The notes under the pieces were generated by a model. The model was not told where the DNA came from and made no database searches. It was given only the letters and a program-made list of their open reading frames with translations. Shown here piece by piece: positions 1 through 12,722 of a DNA stretch of 64,000 nt. The DNA is from Symbiodinium natans (Eukaryota > Sar > Dinophyceae > Suessiales > Symbiodiniaceae): assembly GCA_905221605.1 (NCBI GenBank), contig CAJNDS010002776.1, positions 188,001-252,000 of the forward strand, read 5' to 3'. Position numbers and translations under genes: made by a program. Within the stretch, counting starts at the first letter, position 1, and each line of letters starts with the position of its first letter.

Positions 1-1022
1 TCAACTGGCATTTTCAGATCTACGTCCATCAGGAGCCCGGCAGTCAACGCACCGGCCGCTGTGGCAAACTTCATGCACTCCTTGCTTTGACAACGATTTC
101 TGCGGGTAGCTGGTGTAACTTGTATATCGCAATGTGGCTGGTGCGTGAATTAAGCATGACTCATCATGAAGCTACGAGTATATGAAGCTCCGATCTTGCC
201 GGTGACCCTCCTGCAGGGGCTTCCCCTCCACCAGTGCCACGGCAAAAGCTGCTCGGAAGCAGTCGCCCGCGCCTCGCGCTATAGTTGCAGGCTGCAGGAC
301 CAGGGATGTGCGGCAGTGCACGAGAATGCCTGTCAAGATCCTATGCATGCACTTAGTGGGCTTATGCTGATAAAGAAAAATTTTCGAGGCCTTGGATAGC
401 TTCTTTGATGCTCGGGCTCCTCTGAAACCGGCCCTTGTGCAAAGGGGCCTTAACTAGGACAACCCTCTATCATCTTGTGCTGTTGCGCTCCACGGCCTCT
501 TCGCTACGGCCCTTGCACTCACTCACGAAATCCTGATGATGTTTGCTCAAGGCCCCTGAGTTAGTATACTCAAGATAGGGAGAGATTCAAGCATGAAGGA
601 TGCACGCGAATTCTCGCTAATTCAAACCTGAACCCAAAGTCCCCTCTCTTCGGTGCTAGGCTATCGGCCGGTGCTGTCGACTACCTTCCCACCGGGCCTG
701 ATGAGCTTTACAAACAGGGTTCTGCTTTGCCACAGGGCCCCACACAAGCTTGTTTCTCTCTGCTGGGCTTTCCAGTGTCTGCAGTCCATCTAAGTCGCGC
801 GCACTGGGAAGCTGGTTTGGTGCAGAACCTTTGCGTCGAACATTCTGACAGAGATCGAGTTTGTGCATCAGGGAAAGCGTCGCAACCGCTTCGTAGTTTA
901 CTGCCAAGTCAGCACAGACTGGTTGTAGGTAGCGTGGTCGGTTTACCATCTTGAGTTCTGCTTCGGCAAACGCGGACAGGTGGCCTGGCCCTCGGCGGTT
1001 ACCAGCACGGCCCCATCTGATC
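1..1022 (-). CDS. PfkB/ribokinase-like sugar kinase, 3' exons only, runs off window
   Basis: Four exons join in phase on the minus strand: 1022-947, 697-669, 272-211 and 80-1, the last continuing past the window edge. They read SDGAVLVTAEGQ, then PGGKVVDSTG, then AGDCFRAAFAVALVEGKPLQ, then ECMKFATAAGALTAG. The joined VVDSTGAGDCF is the PfkB signature 2, with the catalytic Asp in GAGD, and the flanks match ribokinase order. The family phosphorylates sugars or nucleosides with ATP; the substrate cannot be told. Introns have GT, GC and GA donors. Ribokinases have about 200 residues before this part, but the 470 bases between the first exon and the Rpt1 stop codon hold no recognisable N-terminal exon. 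The gene is therefore either 5' truncated, a remnant, or misassembled. Family call firm, completeness doubtful. Confidence 0.8.
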
Positions 1023-1498
1023 CTCAAAGAAAGCCCGGGAAGAACCCTAACTCGGTGTCTAGTCATTTAGACACACTTTCGGCTTCGTCCTGCACTTGAC
1101 AATTCTTTCTGAAACTGGCAAATATCTGTGGAATGCCAGTGCCAGTTCTTTCCTTGGGGTGATATTTCCCACATCCATATCGGGTACTCCCTATTGATGA
1201 AATGTCGACTGGGCTGCGCTTCTCCCAATGCCTGCATGTCTTTTTTGGCCGCGCAGTTCTGTTCGCAGCTGGCGCTCGGCCACTCTCAAGGCCGCTCATC
1301 TCACGACTATATCTAGTCCTCGAGGCTTGTGCCTACAGAAGCATTCGGAGGTCGGTTCTTAGTTGCCTACGGCCTAACTGAATGTTCTGTAGGATAGGAT
1401 CTGTCCAGCCATCTAGGCTCCAAGTCCAACAGTGCCGCTAGACACAAGTGCGTGGGCTGGTGACGCAAACGATGCAGGCAGCACTTCACTTCCGCCGC

Positions 1499-4400
1499 TC
1501 AGTTGTACACCATGTACTTGGGAGTTGCAGAGAACTTCGAATAACCCTTGATGACCTCAGCGTTTACAGTTCTTCGCATTTGCAGTTCAAAGGTCAGCCT
1601 GGTGCAACTTTCAACACCCTTGAATCCATGGATCTATCGCAGCCAAGCCGCCTTGTTGATGGCATCTATGAGGTCCTTCTCCTCAGCATCTGCTTGAAAT
1701 TTGCTGAACATCCCGCAGTGGTTTCTGTACTGTTTCTGGGGACTGGTCTGGTGGACTCTAAACACACGCACACAAGCGGAGATGGAATCTGCCTCGCATG
1801 GGCTTATGGCCAAAAGTCAATAGCCAAATGAAAAGCTCTGTAAATAGCATGTTTGCTTAAGGAGCTTCTGCAGCCCAAGACTCAGAAATACTCTTCCGGC
1901 GGGCACGGATGGCGTACATCCCAGCTTCCGTGCAAACACTGCGACACTCGGCTCCTGGTACATTTTTCAACTGGGTTTACTATGGCTTACTGCATAGGGC
2001 AGGGGTAGATTGGAGATTGAGCTGACTCCCAGCCTGTGGTATTGGGGCAAAGCCGCGCTAGAAGCTCAAATCGCACATCTCTATCAATCGCCATTGTCCT
2101 CAGATTCCACCGCCAGAACAACTTCGCTAGCGTGCTACTATGGAACGGGCGCCTCGGCTGCTGCCGTTTAAGTCTGCTGACAAGCGTCTTGGCGTGGATC
2201 TTGAAGATGTGCGTGCGCCCTTCCAAATCAGGCAGGCCGAATTCGATCTTGCGATCCAAACCTCATGGCTCCGTCTCTGTTGCTAGGCTTGGACATCAGG
2301 CTCAATCAGTGCAGCACCTGGGGTCCTGACGACCAGGTCTGAGCAATGCAGGGTCTAGTGTGTCGGGCCGGTTTGTCGCCATGAGGACCTGGCGGCAGCG
2401 ACTCCCTTGGCCCTGGCCGGACGCATCCTCCCCTAAGGATTAACTCTTTCAACTTGCTGTCGCCAGATTCTCAGCACCTCGGAGGGCACATGGCATCCCA
2501 CAATGGGGCTGCCGCTGTACATCCTCTCTACTCACGGTACATGTCTATGTCACAAGAACCGAAGGGCCCAAAAATTTCATCGCTCGAGCAGCACTCAGGC
2601 AGCCTGTCCAGCACATCCAAACCTCTCTGCCGGTCGCGGGGGATCGCTGGCTTCCTTCCGCCATTCTACTGTTCACGTGCTTGTGCGTCCGGTGGCACAG
2701 CTTGACATCCGGCCTGTGCTTGTAGCATCTTGTGCCAGCTTGCATGATCTTTTCATTCTGCGTGTTGGCGTGTTCTTGGGAGTGGCTCTTTCAAGCTGTC
2801 GCCCTCGTTGCCAACTGCCGCATCTGGAAGGCGTTGGTGCTCGGCTGAGCGGCGTTGGCGAGAAGTGTCATGAAGGCCCGAGTTCGAGCAGCTGCAGCGA
2901 GGGCTGATGTCTCGGGCAAGCGTTTAGGGGACATCGTCCAGCCGCTCGGGAACGATGTGCTGCCCATGGAGCGCCTCCTGTGAATCCAGTAGCATCGCCT
3001 GTTTCCTAGCTGCCGAGCAAGTTGCGGATGAACAAAAACTCTTCTTGCTGCTAAAGATCCTAGGATGGCTGCCAAATGCTTATGAACAACATCACCACAA
3101 AGGTGTTCCATTGTTTTCCCCTGTCAAGCTTCTCTTCCAAGGACAGTCCCTCGGCCACCATCTGCCGCGGATCCAGCTCCAAGCCATGGTAGTGATCAGG
3201 GTGGAACACCTCCCGATAGGATACCTTGCGTTTAGCACGCAAGAGCGTTGGAGCCACTAAAGTAGACGTCCTACAAGTTGCCAAGAGACTGGCGGTTTCC
3301 CCGGATTTTGAAAGAACAGGTTCCCTTGTGCCCCTTTCCACAGTGAGCCTTGAAAAGTGGGGTCAACAATCCGCGTCCTCACGCCCCGAAGCCTGACGCT
3401 CCGCAACAGATCTTGCTCTCTACTGCACAAAAAACCAAAGTGTGCACAGATAGGGTTGTCCACGTACGCGCACTAGCTGCCGTGATCTGGTGCATTTGTC
3501 CTTCATTCCTGCCGGCGCTGCTGCTGGGCTGTGGTTGCGGTATGTTCTGACGCTGTGCTTGTGTGGCCCTGGCCTGCTACAGCCGAGGCAGACTTGTGAA
3601 GCAATTGCAAGAAATCAAACGCGGTCTGATGTCCAAGTTGGTCCTGAATTGATCAAAGGCGCGACGTGGCGCCAGAATGCTGGAATTTGGTCGGTCGGAA
3701 CTGCTTCAATCTTATGCTCTTCGGCCCAGGAGGTTAGCACGAACTCCACATGCACAGGCTTGAAGTAGCTCCATGTGAGCAATGCGTAGTGGCTCCTGCA
3801 TAGGGTATGAGCTTGAAACTAAAACATATTGAAGTACCTCCCGGCCTGTGACCAGCAAGCTACTGTATGAAGGCCTGACGTCATCCCTCTGCACTCTCAT
3901 GCCGTCCATCCTGAGCAGGTGCAGCGCTGCACCCAAAGAGCAGCCGACCGACATCATCGGCGCCTCACCTGGGCTTCGCTTGGAACATCTCGGAAGCCGT
4001 CATGGAAGCATGGAACTGCTTTCCCTCTGTTGATCTCTAGGCGAAGTCGCTGTACTGATGGCTGACGTTACCTGGAGACTTTGCCGGGTCAAATGGAATG
4101 GACAGCCCGATCTCTGGCGGGAGGTAGGAGTGCACAATCTCGATGTGGATCACTAAAGGCAAATACCTTGCAAGCACTAACCCTCCGTATGAGTGCGATA
4201 CAACATCATGCCGGGGCCGCCACAAGAGCCGCAGTCATCAAACACATTGCATAATGGGGAGGGGCATAAACACGGAGCCTCTCGGTGGCGGTGCTTTTTC
4301 CCAATGAACCCAGCCTAGGACACCGCAACACTTCGGAGCCCGACGGAAATTGGAACAGTTGTACAGGAAAAATGGGTACTTGGCCGACCGGCCGCAAACA

Positions 4401-7400
4401 CAGCTATCAAAGCAAGCGCAGGAAACAACTGCCTGATCAACATTCTTGCAATCAGAGTTGGCTATGTTTGCTTCCTTCGCAGAAGCGTGGCTTTCGGGCT
4501 TGGGTGCTTAGAATGCAGGACTCCGCAAAGGGAATATGGATGACTGTGTAAGCATTGTATGTCCGTCCCATATCTCTACCCCAAAAAGTATACACTCAAG
4601 ACGTGATAGCCATCCTGTGAACACTTCCCGGTTTTTTGCAACCATGCCCGTGCACGACGGCCGGAACACAACAAAGGCGCGGGCCCCGTTTCCAGCCAAA
4701 CGGCAAGATAATCGCAATCACCATTGTCCTTGCGAGAAGGCTGGGATTGTGCATGGAATGCCAGACGCAAGTCATGAAGCCCCTCCAAACCCTAAACCCT
4801 AAACCCTCTACCCCGTCCACGTCAATTTTCAAGAGAGCAGGAAAATGTTGCGGTGGTGGCCCTGGGGCAAATGGGAGCCTCAGAGGCGAGCGCACAGCAC
4901 CCACCCAGAAGCTGAGTGTGCACATATGGAGGGGGGGATTGCGCAACTTGAGGTATTCTTCGGATACTACATTGTATTGTATTACAGTATAATAAATTAA
5001 ATTAAATTGTATTATGTTATATTTGGGTTAGATAAGGGCACAAACGTGACTCTGGGCAGGTAGCAACCGCTCCGCAAAGAACTTCGGGCGCACCAGCTCC
5101 GTAATTAAAGTCACCTGCACCCAGCAGAAGGACAAAATCCAGACTGCCAGTCCAATCTGAACGATTAGGGAGATACTGTGCAGGCAGCAAGAGGCCAAGC
5201 GAATGCAACTTTGGCCGCTATTGCGGCTTCAACTCCAATTTCGGCCCTGACGCTGGAGCATGCGGGGAAGACAAACAAAGGACAGCAAAGCAAGGAACTC
5301 TAAAGAAACAACTTTGAGGCGTTTAGCAATCAAAATTCAGCTCATGCTACCGGCGAGGGAGCCCGTCCCTGAGGGGGCTCGCGAGAATCAGTCGAATAAT
5401 GCATGGCTCAAGCTGATATGGTGTGCAACGCTTCCTCAACACACAGCAAGGGGCATACCTTGAGATGTTTCCCCCTTATACTATCAGTCCTTAATAGGGA
5501 TGATCATAGGGATACTAGAATCCCCATTAAGGAGCTGTTCATATCAGGGGGAACCTCCTAAGGCATACCCAACAAAAGCCACAAGCGGGCCTCTGGTCGG
5601 CGACCGAAGCGCAGCCGGAGATCCTCCGCCCGCTCTGGATCGATCTGCCCAGCGCTGGATCTCTGTTCTTCTACCCAAACAGCCCAAGGGAATAGACCTG
5701 AAACCATATTAAGGATCCTTATATGAGTTCAGGTATATTCCTTCATTAAGCGGTAGTGGGCTCTCTGGGTACATTTTCGCTCACGTCTGTCAGTCACAAC
5801 CTCATGGTGGCCAAACCCCAACCCTGGCTCCTAGATGCTCCCTTACAGTATTGACATTCCTGGAGCCTCCGAATCTGTTGCTGGTGGAGATCAAACAGGC
5901 TGCGCCTCGAAAAGGATGGCCCCAAAGTCACCTGACGGTCCACAGCCAAGTACAATCAATGGGACAGCTAGCAGCAGCTAGCAGCTAGGACAAGTGATGC
6001 AACACGAGTCTTCACCCAGCCGCGCGCCTGATCGCTCAAGGAGGCAGTTTGCCGGGTCATGCCTGCCAAAGCACTGCAAGCACGGCGCAGGCTCCAAGAT
6101 CTGTCATAAGCAAAGCTAAATTGGCAATCGCTGCTACCCCAATGGCCTGCCAGCGCCCAGGTTCACGATTAGCGGTGAAGGCCCGGCATCGTGGCCGCGC
6201 GTCAGGAAGACCTGACAGCACCGGTATGGCAACATGAGCTGCTGAAGCTGTAGGTGCCAACATGGCGTGGTCACATCTACTACTCTTTGGAGCCACATCC
6301 TACCAAAACCGGCCCAACACACCGTCATGCCTCCAAGACCCGAGACTGTGTGAGGAATATGGCCTGAGCTTCGAATGCCGTAGCTCCGCTAGGATGGGTG
6401 TGCCATCTGCATGTGCAACAAACAAGTCCAAGAAGCATGGCTGGATGCGAAGTCTGAGATCTCCCCATCCAAGCGATGCACACGGCGTGGCTGCAGTCCT
6501 GGACCACATGCGTCGAAGTCGGACCTCAGTTTGTCCCTGGCATGTACAGGTGGGAAACAAGCGTTGAAGAACTTAATTCCCTCAAACCCTACATTGCCTT
6601 AAGCTTCTGAAGGCCAAAGACGCAAACTCACCTCCCAGGGTCCACGTCGATGCGTGGGAGAGCACCGTTGCCAGCCTGAGCCGGTCCAAGTCAGAAAAGA
6701 CGGCCAGCATGACAGCATGCCATGATGGCTACAGGGGCCCCTGTTGGGGTCTTCCTTCCGGCACCTATTTTTAAAGCCGTACACCGTAAAAACCCGCAGT
6801 ACACCCTCTTAAGCCCAGGCCACGTTGGTGCTTTGGCCCGGCCCTGCTGCTTCCAAAACAGCTTGGCCACATAGGCAGCCAGCCTCCGACCGGAAACCCG
6901 GTTCCATTAATTCATATACATTCATATTAATTCCGGTTCAGCAAATGCTTGGTTTTGGATAGCACAGTCGGACTAGGCATTGCAGGGTGGCTGCAAGATG
7001 CAATGGGGCTTTCCAAAAGCACAACGGCATCTGATGAATTTGCCAGCTGAGCCCTGGCTTCGGTTTCTAGTCCACTGCGTTTGCTTCCCCGGACGCCTCC
7101 GTGAGCTGAGTTCGTGTGGTTGTTTGAGTCGGTCTGTAAGACATAAACTCGAACACGCGTCGGGTGGTCCAGAGCGAACTCGACGAAACACTGCTGGAAC
7201 TTCTGGAACTTGGAGGGTTTCGATCGCTGCACCCGGATTGCTTGAAACGCATAATGGATACGGCTGTGCTGGCACTGTTTTAGGGTTGATGGCTGCGGCG
7301 TGGGGACTTGGGTGGAGAGAATGAAAGAAGTAGTGTCCTGGAGGTAGTGAAACAATTCTTTTCCGTCCTAGGGCAGTTTCTGCCGCAGCTTGGAGCTTGC

Positions 7401-10400
7401 AGCAGCTGCTGCGCCGTCAATTTTTCAAGGGTGTGGACTGATTAGGAAGGGCTTGGGCTTGGACACCTTGAGATCGGCATGCAGGCTGCCGCGGAGCTTC
7501 CGCAGAGCTCGGGTCTGATTGTAGACGATCAAGCTGAAACTAGGTTTCGGCGACTTTTCAAGCCCATCACCAGTACTCAAACCATAGTTGCTTGTGTCGT
7601 CGCTTCCACGGGAGCTTCCGAAGAGATGTGCTTCTGCAACCCTTCCACATGCCCGCGGCCACGTTCGCGTGCACTTTCGCACCCCGGTATCGAGAATCGT
7701 GTTTGTAAGTAATCAACTTAAACAGCGTTGCAAAAACGCTTCTCGGAGATTCGCTGCGGCCTGTCCAAAACCTCACCGAAAAGCTCGCCCTGCCCCAGGG
7801 CCAAGTTCTCGTAGAAGGGGCCCTTCTTCACCACGTCCTCTCAAGACAGAGGCGGCGTGCCAAAATCGCAGCACTGCGTAATGTTACGGCTAGTTCACAT
7901 GGTATCCCCAAGTGTTCTAGAATGTGTATCTGCAGTGGCTCTTCTAGCCCTAAACCTTAAAACTAGACCCTGTCCTGGCATACGGACTCCATCTCCGAGC
8001 ACTGCAGCTCCTGGAGCAAGCTGATGTTCGCAATTGATGCCGACCCGAAATGAGCTTCAACTCTCACAAACTTCGCATGCGCGGCGACATGCGTTTGGGT
8101 TTCCAAAATAGGGGTTCCTTTCCATGGAGCAGCAGTGCCTGCCAAAAGCCTAAAAAAACACATGCCAAAGGTTAAGCTAAGCTAAGCTATGCTCATTCGG
8201 CATACGCGATCCTTACAACATAAATGGCTGCCAGGTTTCGAGGTTATCCACCAATGCCCTCACCAAATCATGATGCTCGATGGTGCCTCCATAATAGCAG
8301 TTGACTTGCCTCCGGGGCGTTCCAGGACGCAGGTCCATACGGCAAGAAACAAACAAAAACGAAGCTGGTCTTCTGCTCTGTGTGAAGAGAGGCAGAGGCA
8401 TGTACCGCAAACCCCCACCGCACCTTGTGTAACAGGCCAGGTCTCCCAAGTCCACCAGGAAGTTGAGAACGGGCAATAGTTCCTCGGGCTCTTCCTTTGC
8501 CGTCTCGTAGCAATCGGCTGTCATGTAGTACACGGCGCTGACGTGGTCGAAGAGCGCTCTGCCCATGTCCAGACGTACTTTGTTGGACTCGGGACAGTCT
8601 CGTGGACGATCTGCCATGCTTGGCGGACATGGCTTGCGCACATAGCTCTCCTTCCGATTTGTGGCTGACCATGCTGAGAAAGACGTTTACTGCGCCCCTA
8701 AGTGGTTCTATCTTTGCCAGTGTCAGTTTTTGATTGCTGAAAGCACGGGGAAAAAAGTGCCAGATTTCTGGTGCGACTCCGGGATTTGCGCGAATGCGCA
8801 TGCGAAGCATATCGCACATGCGCACCGAAGACTGCACATGGCAAACGGGCATCGGATCAAAACTGCTTGTTGCGTCGTCAATGACAGAGCTGTGTTCCCT
8901 ACACGGCAAGCTTTGACTAAGGCTTCTGCTGTTGCAACTTCCAAGACTAGCAGGAGGCGGAAACGACTTCGTACAATGAACGCAAATGGCGGCGATTTAT
9001 CGCAAACTTGGAGACATGCCCCGCTGCCCCACCCTGCATCCGCACGCCTGATATTGCTGTCTGCAGTACATGGTGCTCAAAGATCGTGGCGTACCCGGGA
9101 TGTCGACCGCACATGATACTCAACGACAAGGCAGGAATGCCTTCACGTTGCCACGAGAGTCAAAGCCATCCAACTGATTCACAATTTCCAGCATTGTTCT
9201 CTGCACCTGCAAAACTTCTTCCACATGTATCGCAAGCCCGGCTGCTAGACCCTCCCCTGTGCCCTACACTATGCCCTCTCATAACACTGCCTCGCTGTCG
9301 CTGTTACCTTCGTCTCCACCGCGGGAGCCGCCGATGGCATCCACCTCATCGATGAAAAGGATGCAGGCCTTCTTGGTCCTGGCTTTTCGCTCTGGCAATT
9401 GGGAAGCCTCATTGTTTCCTTCATGCGTCCCATGCCATGCAAAGAACCGGTCAAGAACCCTCAATGGATGAGTTGACAGCAGGATTGTTAACGGGCGGCT
9501 TGTGGTAGATGCCGTCCTGGCAAGCTGGAAGAGCTCGCGCACCATCCGTGCCCCTTCGCCGACATAGCGTTGTACAAGCTCGGAGCCAATCACACAGATG
9601 AAGCAAGCATCGGTTCCTGAGTAGTCTTGACCGTGCAGGCGCTTTGCGATTCGAGGGTGCTTGGCTTCCCCGAACACGCGGGCAGCTAAACTGAAGCTTC
9701 CATGCAGCACGCACGCAAACGCACGCAAGGTGGTAAGGCTCCCACGGTTTGCAACGGCACGTGCTGTCAAGGTCTTTCCGGTGCCGGGTGGCCCATACAG
9801 CAGCACGCCCTGACAGTTGTTTTGGCTATAGGGCCTGTTAGGATTTTGGGTTTACGGTAACCCTAAACCCTAAACCCCCCAAAACGAGAGCCCACGCTTT
9901 CGACTGGCCTTCGGCGGATCAATGCCGAGAGCAACGAACCGCTCTGGCTGAAGCAGAGGCATCTCAACGACCTCTCGAACGCTGTGCCAGGAGCAAAGAC
10001 AATAGGCTATAGCGGCTATAGGAAACGCAAACAGAGGAGTCACACATCAGATGAGGCCAGATTGCACCCGATGTTTCAGAAAGCAGGCATCCTAGGACAT
10101 CGCTTGCAAAGCGATCTTGGAATTTATTGTGGGGGCCTCGCGCAGTCGCTCCAGCTGTTCCTTAGCTCCGCCCACGTCATTGTAGGTGACATCCGGCTTC
10201 TCCTGAACACGAAATTCAAGCCTCGAGATGCGCCTGCTTGAAGATGCTGCACTAACTGCAAAATGGTATGCGAGAAAACGGTATTTGTCTGCTGATCCGT
10301 CCTCCACGGTCATCATCGTGACAGACGGGTCAATTTTGGGTGGCAGCGGGATTTGAATTCTGTACCTGGAAGCAGAGATCATGTTGGAGACTTGGCACAC

Positions 10401-11818
10401 AGGCAACACAGTTTGGTGCTTTCTTGAGCTGCTGAGGAAACTGACTCTTAAGCTCTGATCACTGGCACATAAATGCCCCCAGGGCACTTTCCACCATGAG
10501 ATGTGTCCACACCAACACGCATACTCTCCTCAATGTCCGTAGCGGACACCTTCTCGCCAAGGCCAACAACAAACTTCGCGAACTCACGGATCTTGATGAC
10601 GTACCTGGGATGCCGGCAAGGCATGCGCATGTCGATAGGATCGAACCCCACGCGTTTATCATACTTGCCCTCGCATGCCTGAAGCAGGCAAGCGGCTTTG
10701 TGTCATCGGTTCCGGGGTCAATAATCTTCGTCACGCGGGCCACCTGCAATGCTTGCTCCTGACAGCCATGGAAGGGATGAACCTTCCAACTTGAAGGCAA
10801 CTCAATTCCAGAACTAGCCAGCACAAAACTTCCGGCGGTGCGTAATTTGCTTTTGCCGCACACTACCCATGCTTTCAGAACCACAGCTTGTTCGAACCCT
10901 GCTCCTGCTTCATCATCTGCTTATCGCCTTCCAAGTCCCACTGGCTTGGAGGGGCAAGGCCGGTGTCAGACTCCTTCATGTATCGTGTGGATCTGTGGGA
11001 CAGTGCCATGCAGTCGCATCAAAGTTTGATCAAAATATCATCACAATTCAAGCTCGGTTCCGTTCGCACCCAGCAAAACTCGGACTTGGATTTCTGGACT
11101 CACCATGACTCAGAGGAGAAAAAACCTGTGATGAGCTTCAACCCTCCGTTCAACTTGAAGACCTGAAGCCAATCATCTGAACCCCTTTCAGAACATGTCT
11201 GAATTTCATCTTCAACTCTGAATCAAGCAGACACTACCTCTCTCTGCGTGTGCCAGAAGCTCCTTGACCCCGATCAGCTTATTGATCTTGCTGATGTACT
11301 CTTTGGCTTCCTTCCTGAGGTAGCACAGAGGTAAGGTGCAGGCAGGGAACTTCCAAAAGCAATGTCAACCACCGGACGACTTGCGAAGCTTCTCCCACCA
11401 CTGGAATCAGCTTGGTGGCTCTGCAGTCTTGATGGGCCCCACATATGGGCCAACACCTGACGGGAGACAAAAAGCTCACACGACCTCGACAAAGAGGGGG
11501 CAGAGTTGTTTATGCTAAGCTATCATCGCTCAACTGATCTGCTCCCGCCATAGGTTCGCATGATGATGACGTCGTCTTCATCCAGCGCCTGCGTTGTAGG
11601 CTCATCTTCATCCTGCAAAATGCACCGACTGGTGCTGCCGCACAAGACCGAGTACAAACTCGCAACCTTTAGTCACCAGCATTGCCTCACATCATCCAAC
11701 TCCCAACTCCCGAACACCACTGAATACTCCACTGAAAGCATTCACACATGGCATATCCACATCGTCCCCAGAAGCCAGCATTGTCCTCCATGCCCTTGCT
11801 GCCCTGCTTGTTTGCCAT
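1499..11818 (-). CDS. RPT1: 26S proteasome regulatory ATPase subunit Rpt1 (PSMC2)
   Basis: One of six AAA ATPases in the base of the 19S regulatory particle, which unfolds ubiquitinated proteins and feeds them to the 20S core. Twenty exons join in phase to 431 codons plus stop (human PSMC2 is about 433): 11818-11786, 11612-11549, 11456-11420, 11314-11263, 10973-10905, 10758-10697, 10604-10488, 10365-10302, 10202-10137, 9971-9909, 9809-9746, 9616-9517, 9378-9308, 9217-9141, 2388-2331, 2261-2189, 2098-2034, 1954-1892, 1692-1652, 1555-1499. Visible: [31 protein letters not shown], Walker A GPPGTGKT, Walker [30 protein letters not shown], and the Rpt1 end [11 protein letters not shown]. Start is the ATG at 11818, followed by [11 protein letters not shown]. 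The GGARFDDG segment of animal Rpt1 is shorter here (GGSRGGDE). Donors are 5 GT, 8 GC and 6 GA; all introns end AG. Confidence 0.95.
4785..4808. repeat. Interstitial telomere-like repeat (CCCTAAA)3
   Basis: Three units of CCCTAAA inside the large RPT1 intron; too short to be a telomere. Confidence 0.85.
5462..5563. mobile_element. MITE-like inverted-repeat element, family 2, copy 1
   Basis: About 100 bp. The left end GATGTTTCCCCC..TATCAGTCCTTA is roughly inverted at the right end (TTAAGGAGCTGTTCATAT then GGGGGAACCTCC). The left arm is nearly the same as that of the copy at 37829. Lies in the large RPT1 intron. No coding capacity, so it would be non-autonomous. Confidence 0.6.
7430..8950 (-). 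CDS. Candidate unidentified gene nested in the RPT1 intron
   Basis: Four minus-strand stretches read like protein exons. About 8600-8465 contains [18 protein letters not shown] and [18 protein letters not shown], followed by a possible GT donor. About 8320-8213 contains [20 protein letters not shown] and reaches a stop. About 8140-7975 contains [19 protein letters not shown]. About 7630-7440 contains [21 protein letters not shown] do not recognise the protein and could not make all junctions phase-consistent. A same-strand gene inside an intron is unusual; these could also be pseudogene exons or an insertion. No function is proposed. Confidence 0.35.
9858..9880. repeat. Interstitial telomere-like repeat in a short RPT1 intron
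   Basis: CCCTAAACCCTAAACCC lies within the 99-base intron between exons 10 and 11 of RPT1 (9810-9908), so it forms about a fifth of that intron. Confidence 0.85.
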
Positions 11819-11929
11819 TTGGTTGTCCTAGGAGAACTTTCATCTGCTGTCTTTTCATGCGGGACGCAGAGTTGAAAAGTGGTCGCGGCACGTCAACTCG
11901 AAGCAGGCTCAAATCTCTCTCTTCTTCTT

Positions 11930-12077
11930 CTTCTTCTGCACGCTTAAGAGGACCCCTCGAATTCTCTCTCTCTCTCTCTCTCCCACACGCATAGCCCCCC
12001 CGAAGGGAGGCTGCCCCCAGGGGCGCGCACGTCCAAGGATATCTTTTTCTGTCTCTCTCTCTCTCTCTCGTGCGAGG
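11930..12077. repeat. TTC and TC microsatellites
   Basis: A (TTC)n run near 11925 and two (TC)n runs near 11963-11985 and 12052-12070, upstream of the RPT1 start. The long Arg-Glu minus-strand frames here are repeat artefacts. The stretch 11819-13400 otherwise shows no recognisable gene. Confidence 0.8.
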
Positions 12078-12418
12078 GTCTTGCTACGCAAGGGCACTGA
12101 GATCTGGACCAAAGAATCTTGCGGCATGGCTGCGAATTGAAGGGGGTGACTCTACACAACCTATGAGCCGTTGACCCTGCGGAGATGTAAAAGTACCAGA
12201 AACAATATAAGTAAGGATACACACTGCTGCAAAGAATCTGCCTTCTCCTCCTCTCAAGAACTGATCTGAATCACAGAAGCTACTGGCTCTGATCAAGGCT
12301 ACTGGAATTAAGGTCTCGGCCGAGAGTACAAAGGACATTCTTGACGCCCCTCTTCTGCAGGCTCCTCTTGGGCTCTACCGCGCACGATGTTCTCCATTTT
12401 TAATCCATGAAACACTAA

Positions 12419-12722
12419 AAAAAAATATATATATATATACATTATCCGCTAAAAACTACATATTATATGTTAATTAAATGTAAAAAAACTGTATACGTGT
12501 ATTATAGTATTCATGCATATACTATGATGTATGGACAGCGAGAACCCCACGGTACGATTGCCCGGAAGCGGCACATCTTCCAACAAACAGCGCGCAGGGC
12601 GACCCATCCTGGCTGCTGCCACCTCAGCACATTCAGCCCCGTATGCTTGCGGAAACAAGCAGAATATAATATGTATATTTATATATATATATATATATTG
12701 TATAGTATCTGATATTATAGCC
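12419..12722. repeat. AT-rich segment with TA microsatellites
   Basis: (TA)n tracts near 12425-12440 and 12670-12702 in a markedly AT-rich stretch. No coding signal. Confidence 0.8.

Larger units (their letters stand above)
2389..9140 (-). other. 6,752-bp GC-AG intron of RPT1
   Basis: Splits GNVK from VLMATNRP. Donor AAG|GCATTC at 9140, acceptor GCCAG at 2389, next exon GTCCTC. The other 18 RPT1 introns are far smaller (about 70 to 300 bases). It contains a short telomere-like tract, a MITE-like element at 5462 and several minus-strand exon-like stretches at 7.4-8.9 kb. Between 2.4 and 7.4 kb I see no convincing gene. Confidence 0.85.
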
